From assembly GCF_019175285.1 (NCBI RefSeq), contig NC_056523.1:123992927-124056926 (forward strand): 64,000 nt of DNA, written 5' to 3'. The position numbers and the translations under genes were made by a program. How positions within the stretch are numbered: position 1 is the first letter of the stretch; each line of letters starts with the position of its first letter. The stretch is from Sceloporus undulatus (lineage: Eukaryota; Chordata; Lepidosauria; Squamata; Phrynosomatidae). The notes beneath the pieces are model-generated. The model was not told the DNA's origin. It ran no database searches and worked only from the letters and a program-made list of their open reading frames with translations. Below, piece by piece: positions 32,410 to 44,126 of the stretch.

Positions 32410-33910
32410 GTTTATTTATATACCGCTTTTCCAAATTAGATCAAAGGTGAAACAGATTTTTTGCAAGCTCTGAATCACATTGTAGGAGAAAGGTGGGATA
32501 TAAATCCTTGAAATAAATAAATTGCGAGCTGTGAAAATGTAGCCCATAAATGCTCAGAGATACTCCCTTCATGATTATTTCAGACATTCTGGTGTCATCT
32601 CATGTGTACTGAAAACAGGTTCTGAGGCTAAGCCCTTGAAAACCCAATTCATATAAACTGGAAAGCATGGTTTTTAGCAACCAGGGGGCTGTGGTTATAG
32701 GAAATCCTATGCATAGCTCCTATGACATTCCTCACAGGAAGTCCATACTACAGATATAGTAGTATATAGGCCCAACTATCACAGGTCACACCATTTCACA
32801 TCTTGTCATCAGCATTTAAAGCCAACTCCCTAAAATCTTTCAGGCACTCAGAGTTCTTATTCCCAAGCGGGAGATGCTTTTACACACCTGCAGTGATATG
32901 AATCTCCATAGTTCATTTTGTGCCAAGGAAAAAACCCCAAAACAAAAGGCCTTTTCATTCAGTGCCAAGGGCCCACATTCCACTTCCCTGGAGTTGTATG
33001 CCAGCACACAAAGGCACCAGCCACCTATGGTACCCATCATGAATAATCCTGGGGCACCATTTGAGACAGGGGCTACCTAGAGATCATTCAGTGCCCCTGG
33101 AATGCAACTACCTTTGGGGTTCAGGTCCTCATTGTAGCTAATCTCCAAATGCAGGGAAAAGAAAGAGAAAAATAATAATCTCCTTGAGTCTAGCCATTAC
33201 GTAAAAATGTTTGTGGCAAGTTTGTATAGACAACCTCTTGGGCTAAATTCTGCCTTTGGTGACTGGAGGCAAGTGACCTATAAAAGTGCTTATTATGTTC
33301 TGGAGAAAGCTGATCTTTAGTACTCTGAATGGACTGAAAGCCTTTCATTGTCTGGAGGAAATTCAGCCAGCCTGGATTTACCTCTAAACAGACATGGTCA
33401 GGTTGTCTGTGGGGTTTTGCAGTTTTCCAGATGGAATAGACTGTTCTTTCTGTGTGGGGGCTGGAGAGTTGGGCTTTGTGATGTTGCCAGTTTTTCCCTT
33501 GCCAGAGTCTACATAGTGCCATAGATGTTTGTGTGAAGACCTGTATCCCAGCACTTGATAGAAACTGGCGAATCAAAGTAAGTCAGCCTGACACCAGTGT
33601 TCCAGAGTTTGAGAAACATGGCAGCTTGTTACAGTATCCGTGATACTCTTGACTCCCTGCTTCTAGCTTTGGGATTACCTGACCCCCCCTCTCCTACTTG
33701 CACTGATACTCATCCCAAGGAGGAGGTCAGGCTTAAGGCACTTTGTCCTTTTATTAGCTGGCTAATTTCAAGAATTCAGCTAGTATTGGGATAAATCCAT
33801 CACCATGGGTTTGGGATGTGCAGCTGTATGTTTCCTCTGAAGGAGGTCCCAAAATCAGAGAAAATCTATATATGTTTACTTAGATGGAAGGCTTACTAAA
33901 TTCAAGGGAT
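32410..33910. other. intergenic, no gene recognised
   Basis: Starts with a retroelement-tail motif (TTTATTTATATACCGCTTTTCC). The minus-strand frame 33576-33190 (128 codons) has no domain I recognise. Confidence 0.5.
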
Positions 33911-34372
33911 GTTGTTGTTGTTGTTGTTGTGTGCCTTTTCAACTTAAGGTGATGCTAAGACAAACTTATGGGATTTTCCTGGCAAGATTTGTTCAGAAGG
34001 AGTTTGCCTTTGCCCTCTCAGGGTAAGAGAATGTTAGGTGCAAAACAGACTGCAGAAATAATCCACTTTGAGACCACTTTAACTGCCCTGGCTCAGTGCT
34101 AGGAAATCTTGGGAATTGTAGTTTATTATGGCGCCAGAGCTCTCTGACAGAGAAAGCTAAATGTTTCACAAAACTACTGTTCCCAGAATTCCCTAGCACT
34201 GAGCCAGGGCAGTTAAAGCAGTCTCAAACTGGATTATTTCTGCAGTGTGTTTTGGAACTTTCTTGCCCAAGCTCACCCAGCGGTTTTCCATGGCTGAGCA
34301 TGGTTACAAACACTGGTCTCCAGAGTCATTGTCCAACACTCAAACCACTACACCACACTAGCTCCCTTGTAA
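33911..34372 (-). mobile_element. tRNA-derived SINE split by a MITE
   Basis: Tail with GTTGTTGTTG at 33911 and body to 34038; the head resumes at 34256 (CTTGCCCAAGCTCACCCAGC) and ends near 34372 (CACTACACCACACTAGCTC). The MITE occupies the gap. Confidence 0.8.
34039..34255. mobile_element. palindromic MITE (type B), 217 bp, inside a SINE
   Basis: Ends TGCAAAACAGACTGCAG and, inverted, CTGCAGTGTGTTTTGGA. Near-palindromic body (AACTGCCCTGGCTCAGTGC, GCACTGAGCCAGGGCAGTT). The best-preserved type B copy in the window. Confidence 0.85.
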
Positions 34373-34444
34373 ATGTATAAAGGGTGGCAGCCTGAGTTCA
34401 TTGAGACTTACTTTCAGAAAGGAGACACGGGATTGGAGGCAGAA

Positions 34445-34530
34445 CCTCAATCCTATCAATGTCTGTTTACTCAGAAGTAAGCCTCACTTTTATACTACTC
34501 TCTATTAAGGGAATACAGGATTGGAGCTTT
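34445..34530. mobile_element. palindromic MITE (type C)
   Basis: CCTCAATCCTATCAATGTC and AATACAGGATTGG mark mirror ends around TTTACTCAGAAGTAAGCC. Confidence 0.4.
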
Positions 34531-34662
34531 CACTTTATTTCAAAGTAAGATTAGCATTTGTTTAGCAAAAAAAATATCAGTATACCTCAACCTACTCCAG
34601 GAGTATGATGTTGCATGCCTTTAAAAATATTCTGACATAGCAACCATAATGTGAACGTATCA

Positions 34663-34836
34663 CATTTTGTTGGCAAGATTTGTTCAGAGGGAGATTGCCC
34701 TTGCCTTCTCTGAGGCTGAGAGAGTGTGACTGAGGTTGAGAGCATGTCCAAGGTCATTCAGTGAGCTTCCATGAGTAGGGATTTGAATGCTGGTCTCCAG
34801 AGTTGTAGTCCAATGTTCAAACCACTACACCATTCT
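34663..34836 (-). mobile_element. tRNA-derived SINE, tail truncated
   Basis: GGCAAGATTTGTTCAGAGGG, then GTCATTCAGTGAGCTTCC, a B-box-like GATTTGAATGCTGG and CAAACCACTACACC. Contains a small duplication around GAGGTTGAGAGCATG. Confidence 0.7.
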
Positions 34837-35548
34837 ACCTCAAGTCAGTGATATTTGGGGAGGGGGAAATTCCCGTTCATCCATTCTGCAGCCCTCCATG
34901 GACAGGATGATAGGAAAGCCCATTGCTATTGTCAGTTCCTGGATGAAATGCCATGTGTGGACAGGAGCCCAACTTTGCTTCTCTCCTCACTCCCAGAAAA
35001 ATGGGAGAAAGAGTGAAGCATTCTCAGCCAACTTCATATATCCCACTCCCTCCCATTGCCATGTCAGTCAGATACCCAGTCCTGCTTTCATCCAACTCTC
35101 CAAGGCCTCATACCATGGAAAACAAGGGCATCTTTATTTGGAGCTCCTATGGCACCTAGCACAGCATGAGTGTAGACGGGAGCTTCCGAAACATCACCAC
35201 AAACATAATTACTCACATTCTGGCACAGAATGAGTGACAGTCAAAGAACACATCATGCTCCAGATGAAAATGGATGGATGACATGAGGCAGGCCCAAGTT
35301 GACCCTTGACAAATGTACATTTCTGAATGTACTTTTTAGTAGGTATAACAAGCATCTGCCAAAATCTACCTCTCTGTCTGTCACCAGTAATTATTTCCTT
35401 CAAGAGGTGAAGGAAACATGAAGTGACTTGCTGAAAGGGTGTGTAGGTGGATGTTGTGCTCAGCAGAGTCATAGGTTTTCACTGCTGGCCATAATTGATG
35501 TGGCACACCTTCCAGGAAATAGCAGAGTACCAAGGAATACTAAACACT

Positions 35549-35705
35549 ATGGGTTATATTTCAGAGGAAGGCAATGGCAAACCACCTTGGAGCACTCTTT
35601 GCCTTTAAAAAACCCTATGAAATTCATGGTGTCACCATAAGTCAACAGGCAATGTGAAAGAACACACATATGTGTGCATGCACGCACATGCACTTACACA
35701 CACCA
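35549..35705 (+). mobile_element. 5S-type SINE body and tail
   Basis: GAAGGCAATGGCAAACCACC, AACCCTATGAAATTCATGG and CACCATAAGTCAACAGGCAA match the body of the 5S-derived SINE. It ends in a CA-rich tail. The 5S head is absent. Confidence 0.6.
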
Positions 35706-36867
35706 TCAAAGAAATACAGAAAGAAGAACAAAATACAAACAAGAAAGATGGTGAGAAAAGCAAAGGAAGGTCACAGAGATGTGGTTAACCACAGACATGT
35801 GGTTAAAACACAGATACATGGTACTGCTTCCGTGAGTGATGAAATGTTTCATTGATAGGAATCTAACTGAGCCACGATGGGAGCAGAATGATGGAGTAGC
35901 TGCACCTTTAGTCTTATCCATCATGGCTGTTCCTCTAATCTTATTATGTCTTGCTGGGAAGATGCCAATCAGTATAGAGCAGCTTTGTGCAATTTAAGAG
36001 AGGTTGATGTGGGCTAGGGATGATAGGAGATGTAGTCCAACCCAACTGGAAAGAAACAGGTTGAAAAAGTCTGCACCTTTGTATATAAACTGTAGTTGCT
36101 TCCTCAGGCACAGACCTTAGATTCCACACACCACCCAACTATGGGTTAGGGAGCAGTAGGCTGAGGTAGCCATCTAATTTTAACTGACTGGGGTAGAGAG
36201 CTGCTTGTGAGACCTTTTGCTACCTGTGCCAAAAGGAGACAAATACAATGGACTTGGATACATCTTAGCAGTGGGGGCAGGGGACATCTGTCGCTCTGCC
36301 TCAGGCAAAAAAAAAAAAACCATCTTGGATTGGCCCTGATGACATATATGTGCAGACTGCAGGCTGTACATGGCCCCTGAAATCCTTTCTCTGGTCTGTG
36401 GTGCCCCAGAGCAAACCTCACAAGGCCCCAAACTCAACAACTTAAAAAAAAAAAGATGGAACCCAAAAATGCAAAACAGTAAGGTAACGAATTCAAACAA
36501 TAGTGGTCGTCCCCCCCCCCAACGTCTAGAATACTCCACAAAATGACTGGAACATGACAGATAATGGAACTGGGAGTGATGTCACATTATTTGCAGTTTA
36601 GGTGCAGTGATAGTGTGTCTTCCATCTGGGCTGAGGAAAGCCACTGATGTTGCCTAATCCTTCTATATCTCAGTGCAGACCTCAATTTTCTGCAGTCCCT
36701 CACTTCTTGAGACACATGCAATGAAATCTTGACCCTTCATCTCCCTTGCTCCTCAAAAAAAAAACTTTTTCTAGCCATCACAACCTGCAGATTGCTAGAA
36801 TGAGGTGAAAACAAGTAAGATGTAGAATACATCTTTGTATTTGATGTTGTTTTCATTTTACTTAATG
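35706..36867. other. intergenic, no gene recognised
   Basis: A diverged type A MITE piece near 35990-36060 (GGAGATGTAGTCCAACCCAAC). Small A and C homopolymers. No gene. Confidence 0.5.
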
Positions 36868-36998
36868 CAGGAGTGGACAACATTTAGCCCTCCAAATGTT
36901 CTTGGCCGTAGTTCCCAGTAGCTAGCCAGCATGGTTAATAATGAGGGATCATGGGAACTGCAGTCCAACACTATCTGGAGGGCCACAAGTTGCCTACC
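36868..36998. mobile_element. palindromic MITE (type A, hAT-like ends)
   Basis: GGAGTGGACAACATTTAGCC and, at the other end, GGGCCACAAGTTGCCTACCG are diverged inverted ends; the interior is TAGTTCCCAGTAGCTAGCC with its mirror. Confidence 0.55.
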
Positions 36999-37284
36999 GT
37001 GACCAAAAATTGGGTCATTGGCTGGTCCTAGTCACATTGAAGCAGTGGTGCCAAAAGTGGGAAGCTGAACCCTTCCCCTTGTTCTGTTTTCTTGATCCAT
37101 TTCCTCCCGGCTTGACCCTTCCCTTCCAGCCCCAGAAATCCTCCAATTAGTTTTAATTAGCTTTAAAAAAAGAGCACAACAATCCTGCTGCAGAGCTAAT
37201 AGCACCCTGAAAATGGAAGAAGGATTTGGATGAGAAAATGGCTTGGGGAAGGATTTGTCTTCTAGAATTTTTCAGGGCCACATT

Positions 37285-37598
37285 TAAAATAAATTAACTA
37301 ATATTTTCTTGCTTTTCTGCATGTCCACCATACATGGTAAAAAGCTCCCCTGTGCATACTACATTTTCAACATTTGTTAATCACACCTTTATACATTTTA
37401 GCTAATTTATCTGGAGTCATATACATTATCTTATTAAAGATTTCCTTTAGGTTGTAACAACAAGTAAATTTTAATTCTTTAGCCCACATTTCTTTCCATT
37501 GTTTCAGTTGTATATTATGACCTATATTTTTTGCACAATTTACCATGCACTCTTTTATCTGTTCTTTAGTATTAAGTCTTAGTAGCAATTTATATATA
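37285..37598 (-). mobile_element. L1 LINE fragment, downstream part of a split copy
   Basis: Translates on the minus strand to LRLNTKEQIKECMVNCAKN, MTPDKLAKMYKGVINKC and, past a stop, YHVWWTCRKARKY. This is the C-terminal part of an L1 ORF2. It continues in the same sense at 39571-39715 across a BovB insertion. Confidence 0.75.
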
Positions 37599-39570
37599 CC
37601 AATTCATAAAAAGGAGACACAAAAGACTGCAGCAACTATAGGACCATAGCATTAATTGCCCATGCAAGCAAAATCATGCTCAAAATCTTGCAGCATACAC
37701 TCCAGTTACATATGGAGAGAGAAATCCCAGAGATGCAAGCAGGGTTCAGAAAAGGAGGAGGCACTCGAGACGGCATTGCAAATATACAATGGTTAATGGA
37801 GTGCACTAAAGAATTCCAGAAGAAAATCAGCACATGCTTTATAGACTATGGCATAACCTTTGACTGCATAGACCATGAAAAGGTATGGCATGTTCTTAAA
37901 GGCATGGAAGTACTACACTTGATAGTCCTGATGAGAAATCTGTACTTAGAACAAGAGGCCACTGTTTGAACAGAATATGTGGAAACAAAATGGTATCAAA
38001 TTGACAAAGGGTCAGGCAAGGCTGCATTTTATCTCCCTATTTGTTCAATTTGTATGCAGAAAACATCATATGAAGAGTAGGTTTAGAATCAGAAGAAGGA
38101 GTGAAGATAGAAGGAAGGAACATCAATAATCTAATATGTGTAGATGACACCATACTACTTCTTGAAAGCTTCATAGACTTGGAACAATTACTAAGAAAGG
38201 CAAAAAAAAAAAAAGTGCAAAGGCAGGCTTACTGCTGTACATAAAACAAAAATAATGACCATGACAGATCTATCCAAATTCAGTTAAGAAATTGAAACAG
38301 TTAAAGATTTCCCATACCTTGAATCAAAGATTGATCAGAACAGACACTGCCATCAAGAAATAAGAAGACTCGGAATGGGAAGGGCAGCCATGAAAGAACT
38401 AGACAAGACCCTAAAGCAGGGGTCGGCAACCCCCGGCCCACGGGCCGGATGTGGCCCGCAGAGGCCTTTTCGCCAGCCCCTGCTTTCCCCGGCCGCCGCC
38501 GCCGCCACTGATTGCAGCTTTCCCCGGCTCCCGGGGGCCACCATTTTGTTTTCCAAAATGGCGGTGAAGTCTCGCGCAACCTTCCCTGAGGTCGTGCAAG
38601 CCTTCGCCGCCATTTTGGAAAACAAAATGGTGGCGGCCTAGAGGCGAAGTCTCGCGCGACCACAAGAAAGGTCGCGCGAGACTTCGCCGAGGCCCACTGC
38701 GGCCGCCAGAGCCCTCAAACAGGGCTCCGACGGTAGCAGCGGGCCTCTGGGAGGCCCGCTGCCTTCACTGGGGCCCTCCAGGGAGGCTCCGGCGGCACCA
38801 AAAGGGCCAGCAAAGAGGAGGAGGCCTCCAGCACTGGTGCCCCCCGCTGGCTTTTTTGCCGGCCTCTGACAGGGCCTGGGGCCCCATCAGGGGCTGGCAA
38901 AGCGGAGGAGGCCTGGACCCCGGGGGGTGGAAGCTCCGCTTCCAGCATGTGGCTCCGCCCCCGGAGGGTGGAAGCTCCACCCCCGGCATGCAGCCCCACC
39001 CCCGCCCCCGGAGGGTGGAAGCTCCACCCCCCCGGCTTCGGCCCCCCAGTTGTCTGAGGGACAGCAACCCGACCCCCGGCTCAAAAAGGTTGCCTACCCC
39101 TGCCCTAAAGTGTAAAGATATACAGCTGAACTGAGCACTAAAGTCAGAATCATCCAAGCCATTATATTCCCCATCACCATGTACAGATGTGAGAGCTGGA
39201 CAGTGAAGAAAGCTGACAGAAAGAAAATAAACTCATTTGAGATGTGGTGCTGGAGAACAGTGTTGAGAATACTGAGGATGGCCATCAAGACAAACAAATT
39301 GATCCTAGAACCGATCAAGCAGCCAAGATGAAAAAACTAAGGCTGTTGTTTTTTGGGCACATCGAAGAATTATAGAAAAGACAATAATGCTAGGGAAGGT
39401 AGAAGGTAGTTGAAAAAGAGGAAGACTGCATGCCAGATGGCTAGACTCAATTAGTAAGGTCGTGGGCCTGAATCTGCATGATCTAAGCAGAGCAGTGGAA
39501 GACAGAGGGTCTTGGAGATGTCTCACCTACAGGGTTGCAACTCAAAGGCAGTTAACAACAACAAGAAGAA
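37599..39570 (+). mobile_element. BovB/RTE LINE, 5'-truncated, split by a hAT element
   Basis: Plus-strand text before the hAT includes IPEMQAGFRKGGGTRDGIAN and CFIDYGITFDCIDHEKVWHVL (reverse transcriptase). After it comes MYRCESWTVKKADRKK, FEMWCWRTVLR and GKVEGS-KRG. The tail is GCAGTTAACAACAACAAG. It carries several stops and frameshifts and is inactive. Both flanks are L1, with AT-rich matching edges (TTTATATATA / TGTATATATT) as a possible target duplication. Confidence 0.85.
38417..39102. mobile_element. non-autonomous hAT transposon, 686 bp
   Basis: Left end CAGGGGTCGGCAACCCCCGG, right end AGGTTGCCTACCCCTG. 8-bp duplication CCCTAAAG at 38409-38416 and 39103-39110. The interior holds a 28-bp inverted repeat around CCATTTTGTTTTCCAAAATGG and three repeats of GGAGGGTGGAAGCTCC-like text. 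It sits inside the BovB LINE. Confidence 0.9.
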
Positions 39571-39715
39571 ACAATGTATATATTTTTAAAATCAAATGAG
39601 TATCATCAGTACATAATAGTTTCTCAAATTCTGTTTTAGCCCTCTCAACATTAATTTTCATATTCTCCTTAAATTTCTCCCTCAATTGAAAATATATTAG
39701 CCATTACATCCCCAT
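39571..39715 (-). mobile_element. L1 LINE fragment, upstream part of the split copy
   Basis: The minus strand reads LREKFKENMKINVERAKTEF and then CTDDTHLILK, directly preceding in L1 order the segment at 37285-37598. Confidence 0.65.
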
Positions 39716-40054
39716 GGTCACATTAGATATAAACATGAAGAAGTTGGGATACGGAACTTTCACACACCCCTTTATAGGCCCTTGGTTTCATCTTCAGCTT
39801 GCTTCTTGAAGTCTGCCCTTAATGCCACTCTCCTATGGCTATGGTTATCTAATATATTATCTACTTCACTATTTATTTGCTCATTCCAGACTGCTGCAGT
39901 ACGTAGTAATTTCTGAGCTCTGTTCTGCACTCCAGGAATTGGCCACAGGGATACTGTAGCTGAAATGCCAAATGCTGAGATAGACTGGCCCCACTCAGAA
40001 CCTCCTGGATGCAAAAACCTGCAAATTGTTGTTGTTTGTCATTGCATCTTTTCT

Positions 40055-40163
40055 CCTCGCTACTGACCAAACTACAAACCCCAGAGTTCCACAGGAGGTA
40101 GCCATGACAGTTAAAGTGGAAACATAGAATCATGGAGTCATGTAGTGTGAAAGAGACCAGGGG
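40055..40163. mobile_element. palindromic MITE half (type B)
   Basis: CAAACTACAAACCCCAGAGT, CCATGACAGTTAAAGTGGAA and CATGTAGTGTGAAAGAG match the second half of the 11.7 kb copy. Confidence 0.5.
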
Positions 40164-40289
40164 ACCCCTTTTCCACTCACCACCATTTTAACAAAATAGT
40201 TAATGGACATGAAACACCATACTGTAATTCTTCCTTAAGACATACTACCCCCTCCCAAGCCATTACATGGGCATATTGCTCACTTTGTT

Positions 40290-40850
40290 GTTAACTATAT
40301 TCAAGTCTACCCCAGCTCATGGAGACCCTGTGGATGAGATATCTCTATGACTCCCCTGTCTTCTACTGTTTTGCTTAGGTCTTGCAAATTCATACTTGTG
40401 ACCTCCTTAATTGAATCTATCCATCTAGTGGTCTTCCTCTCTTTCTATTTCCCTCCACCTTTCCTAACATTATTGTCTTTTCCAATGAGTTGTGCCTTCT
40501 CATGAGGTAACCATAGTATAATGGCCTCAGTTTGATCATCTTGGCTTCCAAGGAGATTTCAAGCTTGATCTGATCTAGGACCCCTTCATTTGTCTTTTTG
40601 GCTGTTCATGGAATCCTTAGCACTCTTCTCCAGCACCACCTCATAAAAAATGAATTGTTTCCCCCCCCCCCCCCTATTCATTCACTATCCAACTCTCGCA
40701 TCTGAACATGGTGATGAAGAATACAATGGCTTGGAAAATTCTACAGCTCACTAGAATGGTAAATCCACCTACTCGACCTGTAGCTTCAGAACCCTCCTCA
40801 CCAATCCCATCATGTATGCCTTCTCCAATCTCCCATCTTGTATTCACTTT
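40290..40850 (-). mobile_element. BovB/RTE LINE, 3' fragment
   Basis: The plus strand shows the reverse complement of BovB 3' text: CATGGAGACCCTGTGGATGA, CATCTAGTGGTCTTCCTCTC and ACTCTCGCATCTGAACATGG (compare the plus-sense copy near 39180). A 14-C run lies inside, at about 40662-40675. Confidence 0.7.
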
Positions 40851-40908
40851 GCTGGTGTTGTTGTTTGATTACTACAAATGAGACTGTCACTCTTGTTTTG
40901 CTTTAAAG

Positions 40909-41164
40909 CAGGGGTAGGCAACGTCTGGAAGAAAGCTAAATGAGTTAGAACGAAAAATGGAAGCCATCAAAGTCCACCTTTGGTTTTGAAAAAATAAAGA
41001 AGTTCAACAGTGACCTATTTAAAGCAAATTAACACTTTTGAGAGTTTCAATGGATGCAATTCACTTTTTTACTTTCAAAAAGTTAGTGGTCCTAGACAGT
41101 CAGGAGCCACAAAAATATCCTTGGGCTGCATTTGGCCCCAGGGCTGTACTTTGCCAATCTCATG
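40909..41164. mobile_element. old hAT-like MITE
   Basis: Left end CAGGGGTAGGCAACGTCTGG; right end degraded (TACTTTGCCAATCTCATG). 8-bp duplication CTTTAAAG/TCTTAAAG at 40901-40908 and 41165-41172. Confidence 0.6.
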
Positions 41165-41172
41165 TCTTAAAG

Positions 41173-42239
41173 TTACATCTGTGACCTGACCAAACAACTT
41201 GAATGTGTCCTTTGGTCTTTGGAAAGGAGAAGAGGCTGCTCACAGTTTCTTTGTGGGAGCTCATCGAGACAGTTTCTTTGACAAGAGAATGCCTCTGTAA
41301 TATTTGGAATGGGGCAGCCACCAGAATTTGAGCATGGTGCCATATCCAAGGAAAGGAAGGGAACAGGGTGTGGGTGTGAACAGGGCTGGAGCAATCAGAG
41401 CACATATGTTTTGTCTTCACTTGTGCTGTGTGTGAATCAGCCAAATATTATGAGAACACCAACTCTCACTGTTTGTCAACATGAGGAACACATAATCTTT
41501 ACCAATCCCTCTGCTTTGAAGCACACCTACTCTTTTCTGCAATCCTTAGGCCCTGGGGTCAATACTGGCACTAAGGAAATAATATACAGTACTAGCTTTC
41601 AGAAACACAGCCTATCGTGAGATATGTGTTGTAGGGGGGTGGAATAGTTACATGGACCTCCCCAGATCTGTCCCTGCTCTTTAATCCTTGATTCTGAATG
41701 GTGGGGTGCTGGGAGGGGGACAGGGAGGGGGAGGGAGAGAGAGAGAGAGAGAGAGATTGTTGGGATGTTTAAACTGTAAGTCTCCATCCACACTCAAAAC
41801 CTGTATGTTTATAAATAAAAGCAAGTAGGCCACAAACCTCCAGTGACCTCATTCAAAGGAAGCCAGTTCAATTAATGTTAAGTGGTACAACAGGCAAGGA
41901 CTGTGTAGGGCAGATTCTCAAAACCATTTGACCAACTTTCAAAACAATAAGGAGACAACAAAAATGGGGAAAGGACCATCATGGCTAAGTTGATACCTCC
42001 CTAGCCCTGAACAGAAGGGTGGTCTGAACTGGTGATTTTTGATGGAAACAGATTGTTTTATTACTAGTATCAAATTAGTACCAAACCAATCCTTTTGTTG
42101 CCTTTATATTAGTTTGTTACATTTCTAACCCTCCAATTTGCTCAAGGCAACATGAATAGCTGTCCTCCCTACTTTACCCTCACACCAACTCTGTGATGTA
42201 GGTCAGGCCAAGGGAGAATGATTGCCCCACAGCCCGCAA
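41173..42239. other. intergenic, (GA)n at 41.73-41.76 kb
   Basis: A GA microsatellite of about 25 bp. Otherwise nothing is recognised. Confidence 0.5.
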
Positions 42240-42242
42240 CCC

Positions 42243-42450
42243 AGAGAGACTCAGGGTGGTGTAGTAGTTTGAGTTCCTATCTCTGCTCAGCCACAGGGTG
42301 ACCTTGGGCAAGTCATACTCTCTCAGCCTCTGAGGAAGGGAAAAGCAAACCCCTCTGAACAAATCTGGCCAAGAAAACCTTGTGATGGATTCACTTTAGG
42401 ATCACCATACATCAGAAATGACTTGAAGGTGCACAACAACAACACAGTTG
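42243..42450 (+). mobile_element. tRNA-derived SINE, part of head deleted
   Basis: GGTGGTGTAGTAGTTTGAG head, body CACAGGGTGACCTTGGGCAA, tail GACTTGAAGGTGCACAACAA. The B-box segment is missing between head and body. Confidence 0.8.
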
Positions 42451-42827
42451 GCCCGTGGACTAACACTTTTAACTGCTACAGCACACATGCTTTCTTCACA
42501 ACAACTTTCAGAGACATTCCAAGAGGGAAGAAGTAAACAAGAATTTATCAAGAGATTCAGCTCTTATCTCCTGCAGCTTGAACATGACACAAAAGTTTTT
42601 TATCTCACCACATGTGTTAATCAGCTCTTCTATACAAGAATGTCTGTTACCCCCACCCAACTTTTGTTTGTTTAATGATAAATGTTTAGGTAATATTCTT
42701 TGCCTGCATTTCTGTTCCTTTTGGCCCTTTTGATTTCAATGCTTCATCCACTACAAAAGTATCTATAGGTTAAATACTACAGATGAAAAGTCTTTGTCCA
42801 ATCAAGTATAAGAGATAGTGGGGCTTT

Positions 42828-43095
42828 CTAAACGGCCTTTTGGGACGTCCTCCGGACGTCCCATTTTAAAAAAGGGGCGTCTCTTATAGACGCCCCTGTG
42901 CCTATTACGGACTCTGTCCGTACAAGATGGCGCCTCGCTACGTCGCAAACGCGACGCTGAAAGAAGCTCCATTTTGGAGCTTCTTTTTTCGGTCCGCGCG
43001 GGAGTCGGGCCGTTTGAAGGCTCCGGCTCCCCCGCGGACCTTCTGGCGGCGGCGGCAGACCGCCGCAAAGCGGCGGTCTGTACCCCGCCAGTGTT
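42828..43095. repeat. GC-rich element made of seven consecutive palindromes
   Basis: Perfect inverted repeats follow one another: 42842-42850/42854-42862, 42873-42882/42888-42897, 42906-42912/42916-42922, 42941-42946/42951-42956, 42960-42971/42975-42986 and 43056-43066/43070-43080. An imperfect one (42991-43011/43019-43040) sits before the last. Loops are 3-8 nt. No coding frame of note. The outer ends are not clear. Confidence 0.8.
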
Positions 43096-43966
43096 TAACC
43101 AATAGATACTTGTGCTAATCCGGTTAACAATGGAAGGATGTCCTAATCAAGGGACTGTTAAAGGAACAAAAGATCCTCACTGTGCTAGTAGCTTCTGCAG
43201 TTCTCCCCTCCCTACCCCCTCCGCAACCACCTTGGCATGTATGTATGTATCTGCCAGTTCAGGCTAAACTCTATGCATCTGGCAAAGTGGGATGCAGTCC
43301 AGGAAATATGACAAATAACACTTGTTTGTCATAAGATGTCAAAAGTCTGTTGTTTTTCCTGTAGCAGATTAGCATGGAGATTTCTGCAACTTCGTGGTAT
43401 GTCTCATTTGATAGTTTACTAGTTGGGTTTCTAAGATGTCTAACTGTAACATGAAAATCTGGATCAGGAAGGCATACCATAACGTTCTGTCAGGCAGAAC
43501 CATGGTACATTTTCTCCCTCAGTTCACTTTTAGCTGATGCAGTACAATAGCTGGATGCATAGCACCTTCAAATGGCATGATTCGATCTACTAGCATGGAG
43601 CTGGATGCTCCTCTGTGGCTGCTCCCTTCCTCATTTTTATTTGGCTGTTGAATAGCCTTGGATATGTATCAGCTAAAAGGTGAGCTTTAAAGATGCTAGA
43701 GAGGACTGATAGTTCAGCCTGATGGAACTTTACAGTGCATCTTCCTGATGCAGGGTCTGCTGACTATCACACCTACAGGAACCCTGTCCTGTACTGAACA
43801 TACAACTTTATTTCCTCTCTTTCTACTCTGTTTTCCACTCAGTTTCTTTCTTGTAAGCCACATGCAAGTAGGGACTGTCTATATTGCTTGCATGACATTA
43901 AAAGTGTTTGGGGCCAGGAGTGTTTTGGATTTTGGAATATTTGTATAATGGTCTGCTTATCTGAAG
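43096..43966. other. intergenic, nothing recognised
   Basis: A short GTAT repeat near 43237. No gene. Confidence 0.5.
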
Positions 43967-44126
43967 CAGGGATGTAGCCAAGGGGGGGGGTTCTTGGGGT
44001 CCGGACCCCCCCCCTTCCATTAGAATAATGAATGGTGTGTGCTGCTACGCCACCGCACCCAAGCCCCATTATAATGGTGGCACTTAGTCTGGACCCCCCC
44101 CTTCCTATAATCCTAGCTACGTCCCT
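43967..44126. mobile_element. small hAT-like MITE, 160 bp
   Basis: Inverted ends CAGGGATGTAGCCAAGG and CCTAGCTACGTCCCTG. Flanked by TCTGAAG on both sides. The interior has C and G homopolymer runs. Confidence 0.75.

Noticed and set aside
34787-35233. 148-codon plus-strand frame
   Set aside because: It begins inside a SINE and has no family resemblance or low-complexity signature of a real protein.
38301-39157. Overlapping 120-130-codon frames
   Set aside because: They come from the GC-rich hAT element and repeat on both strands.
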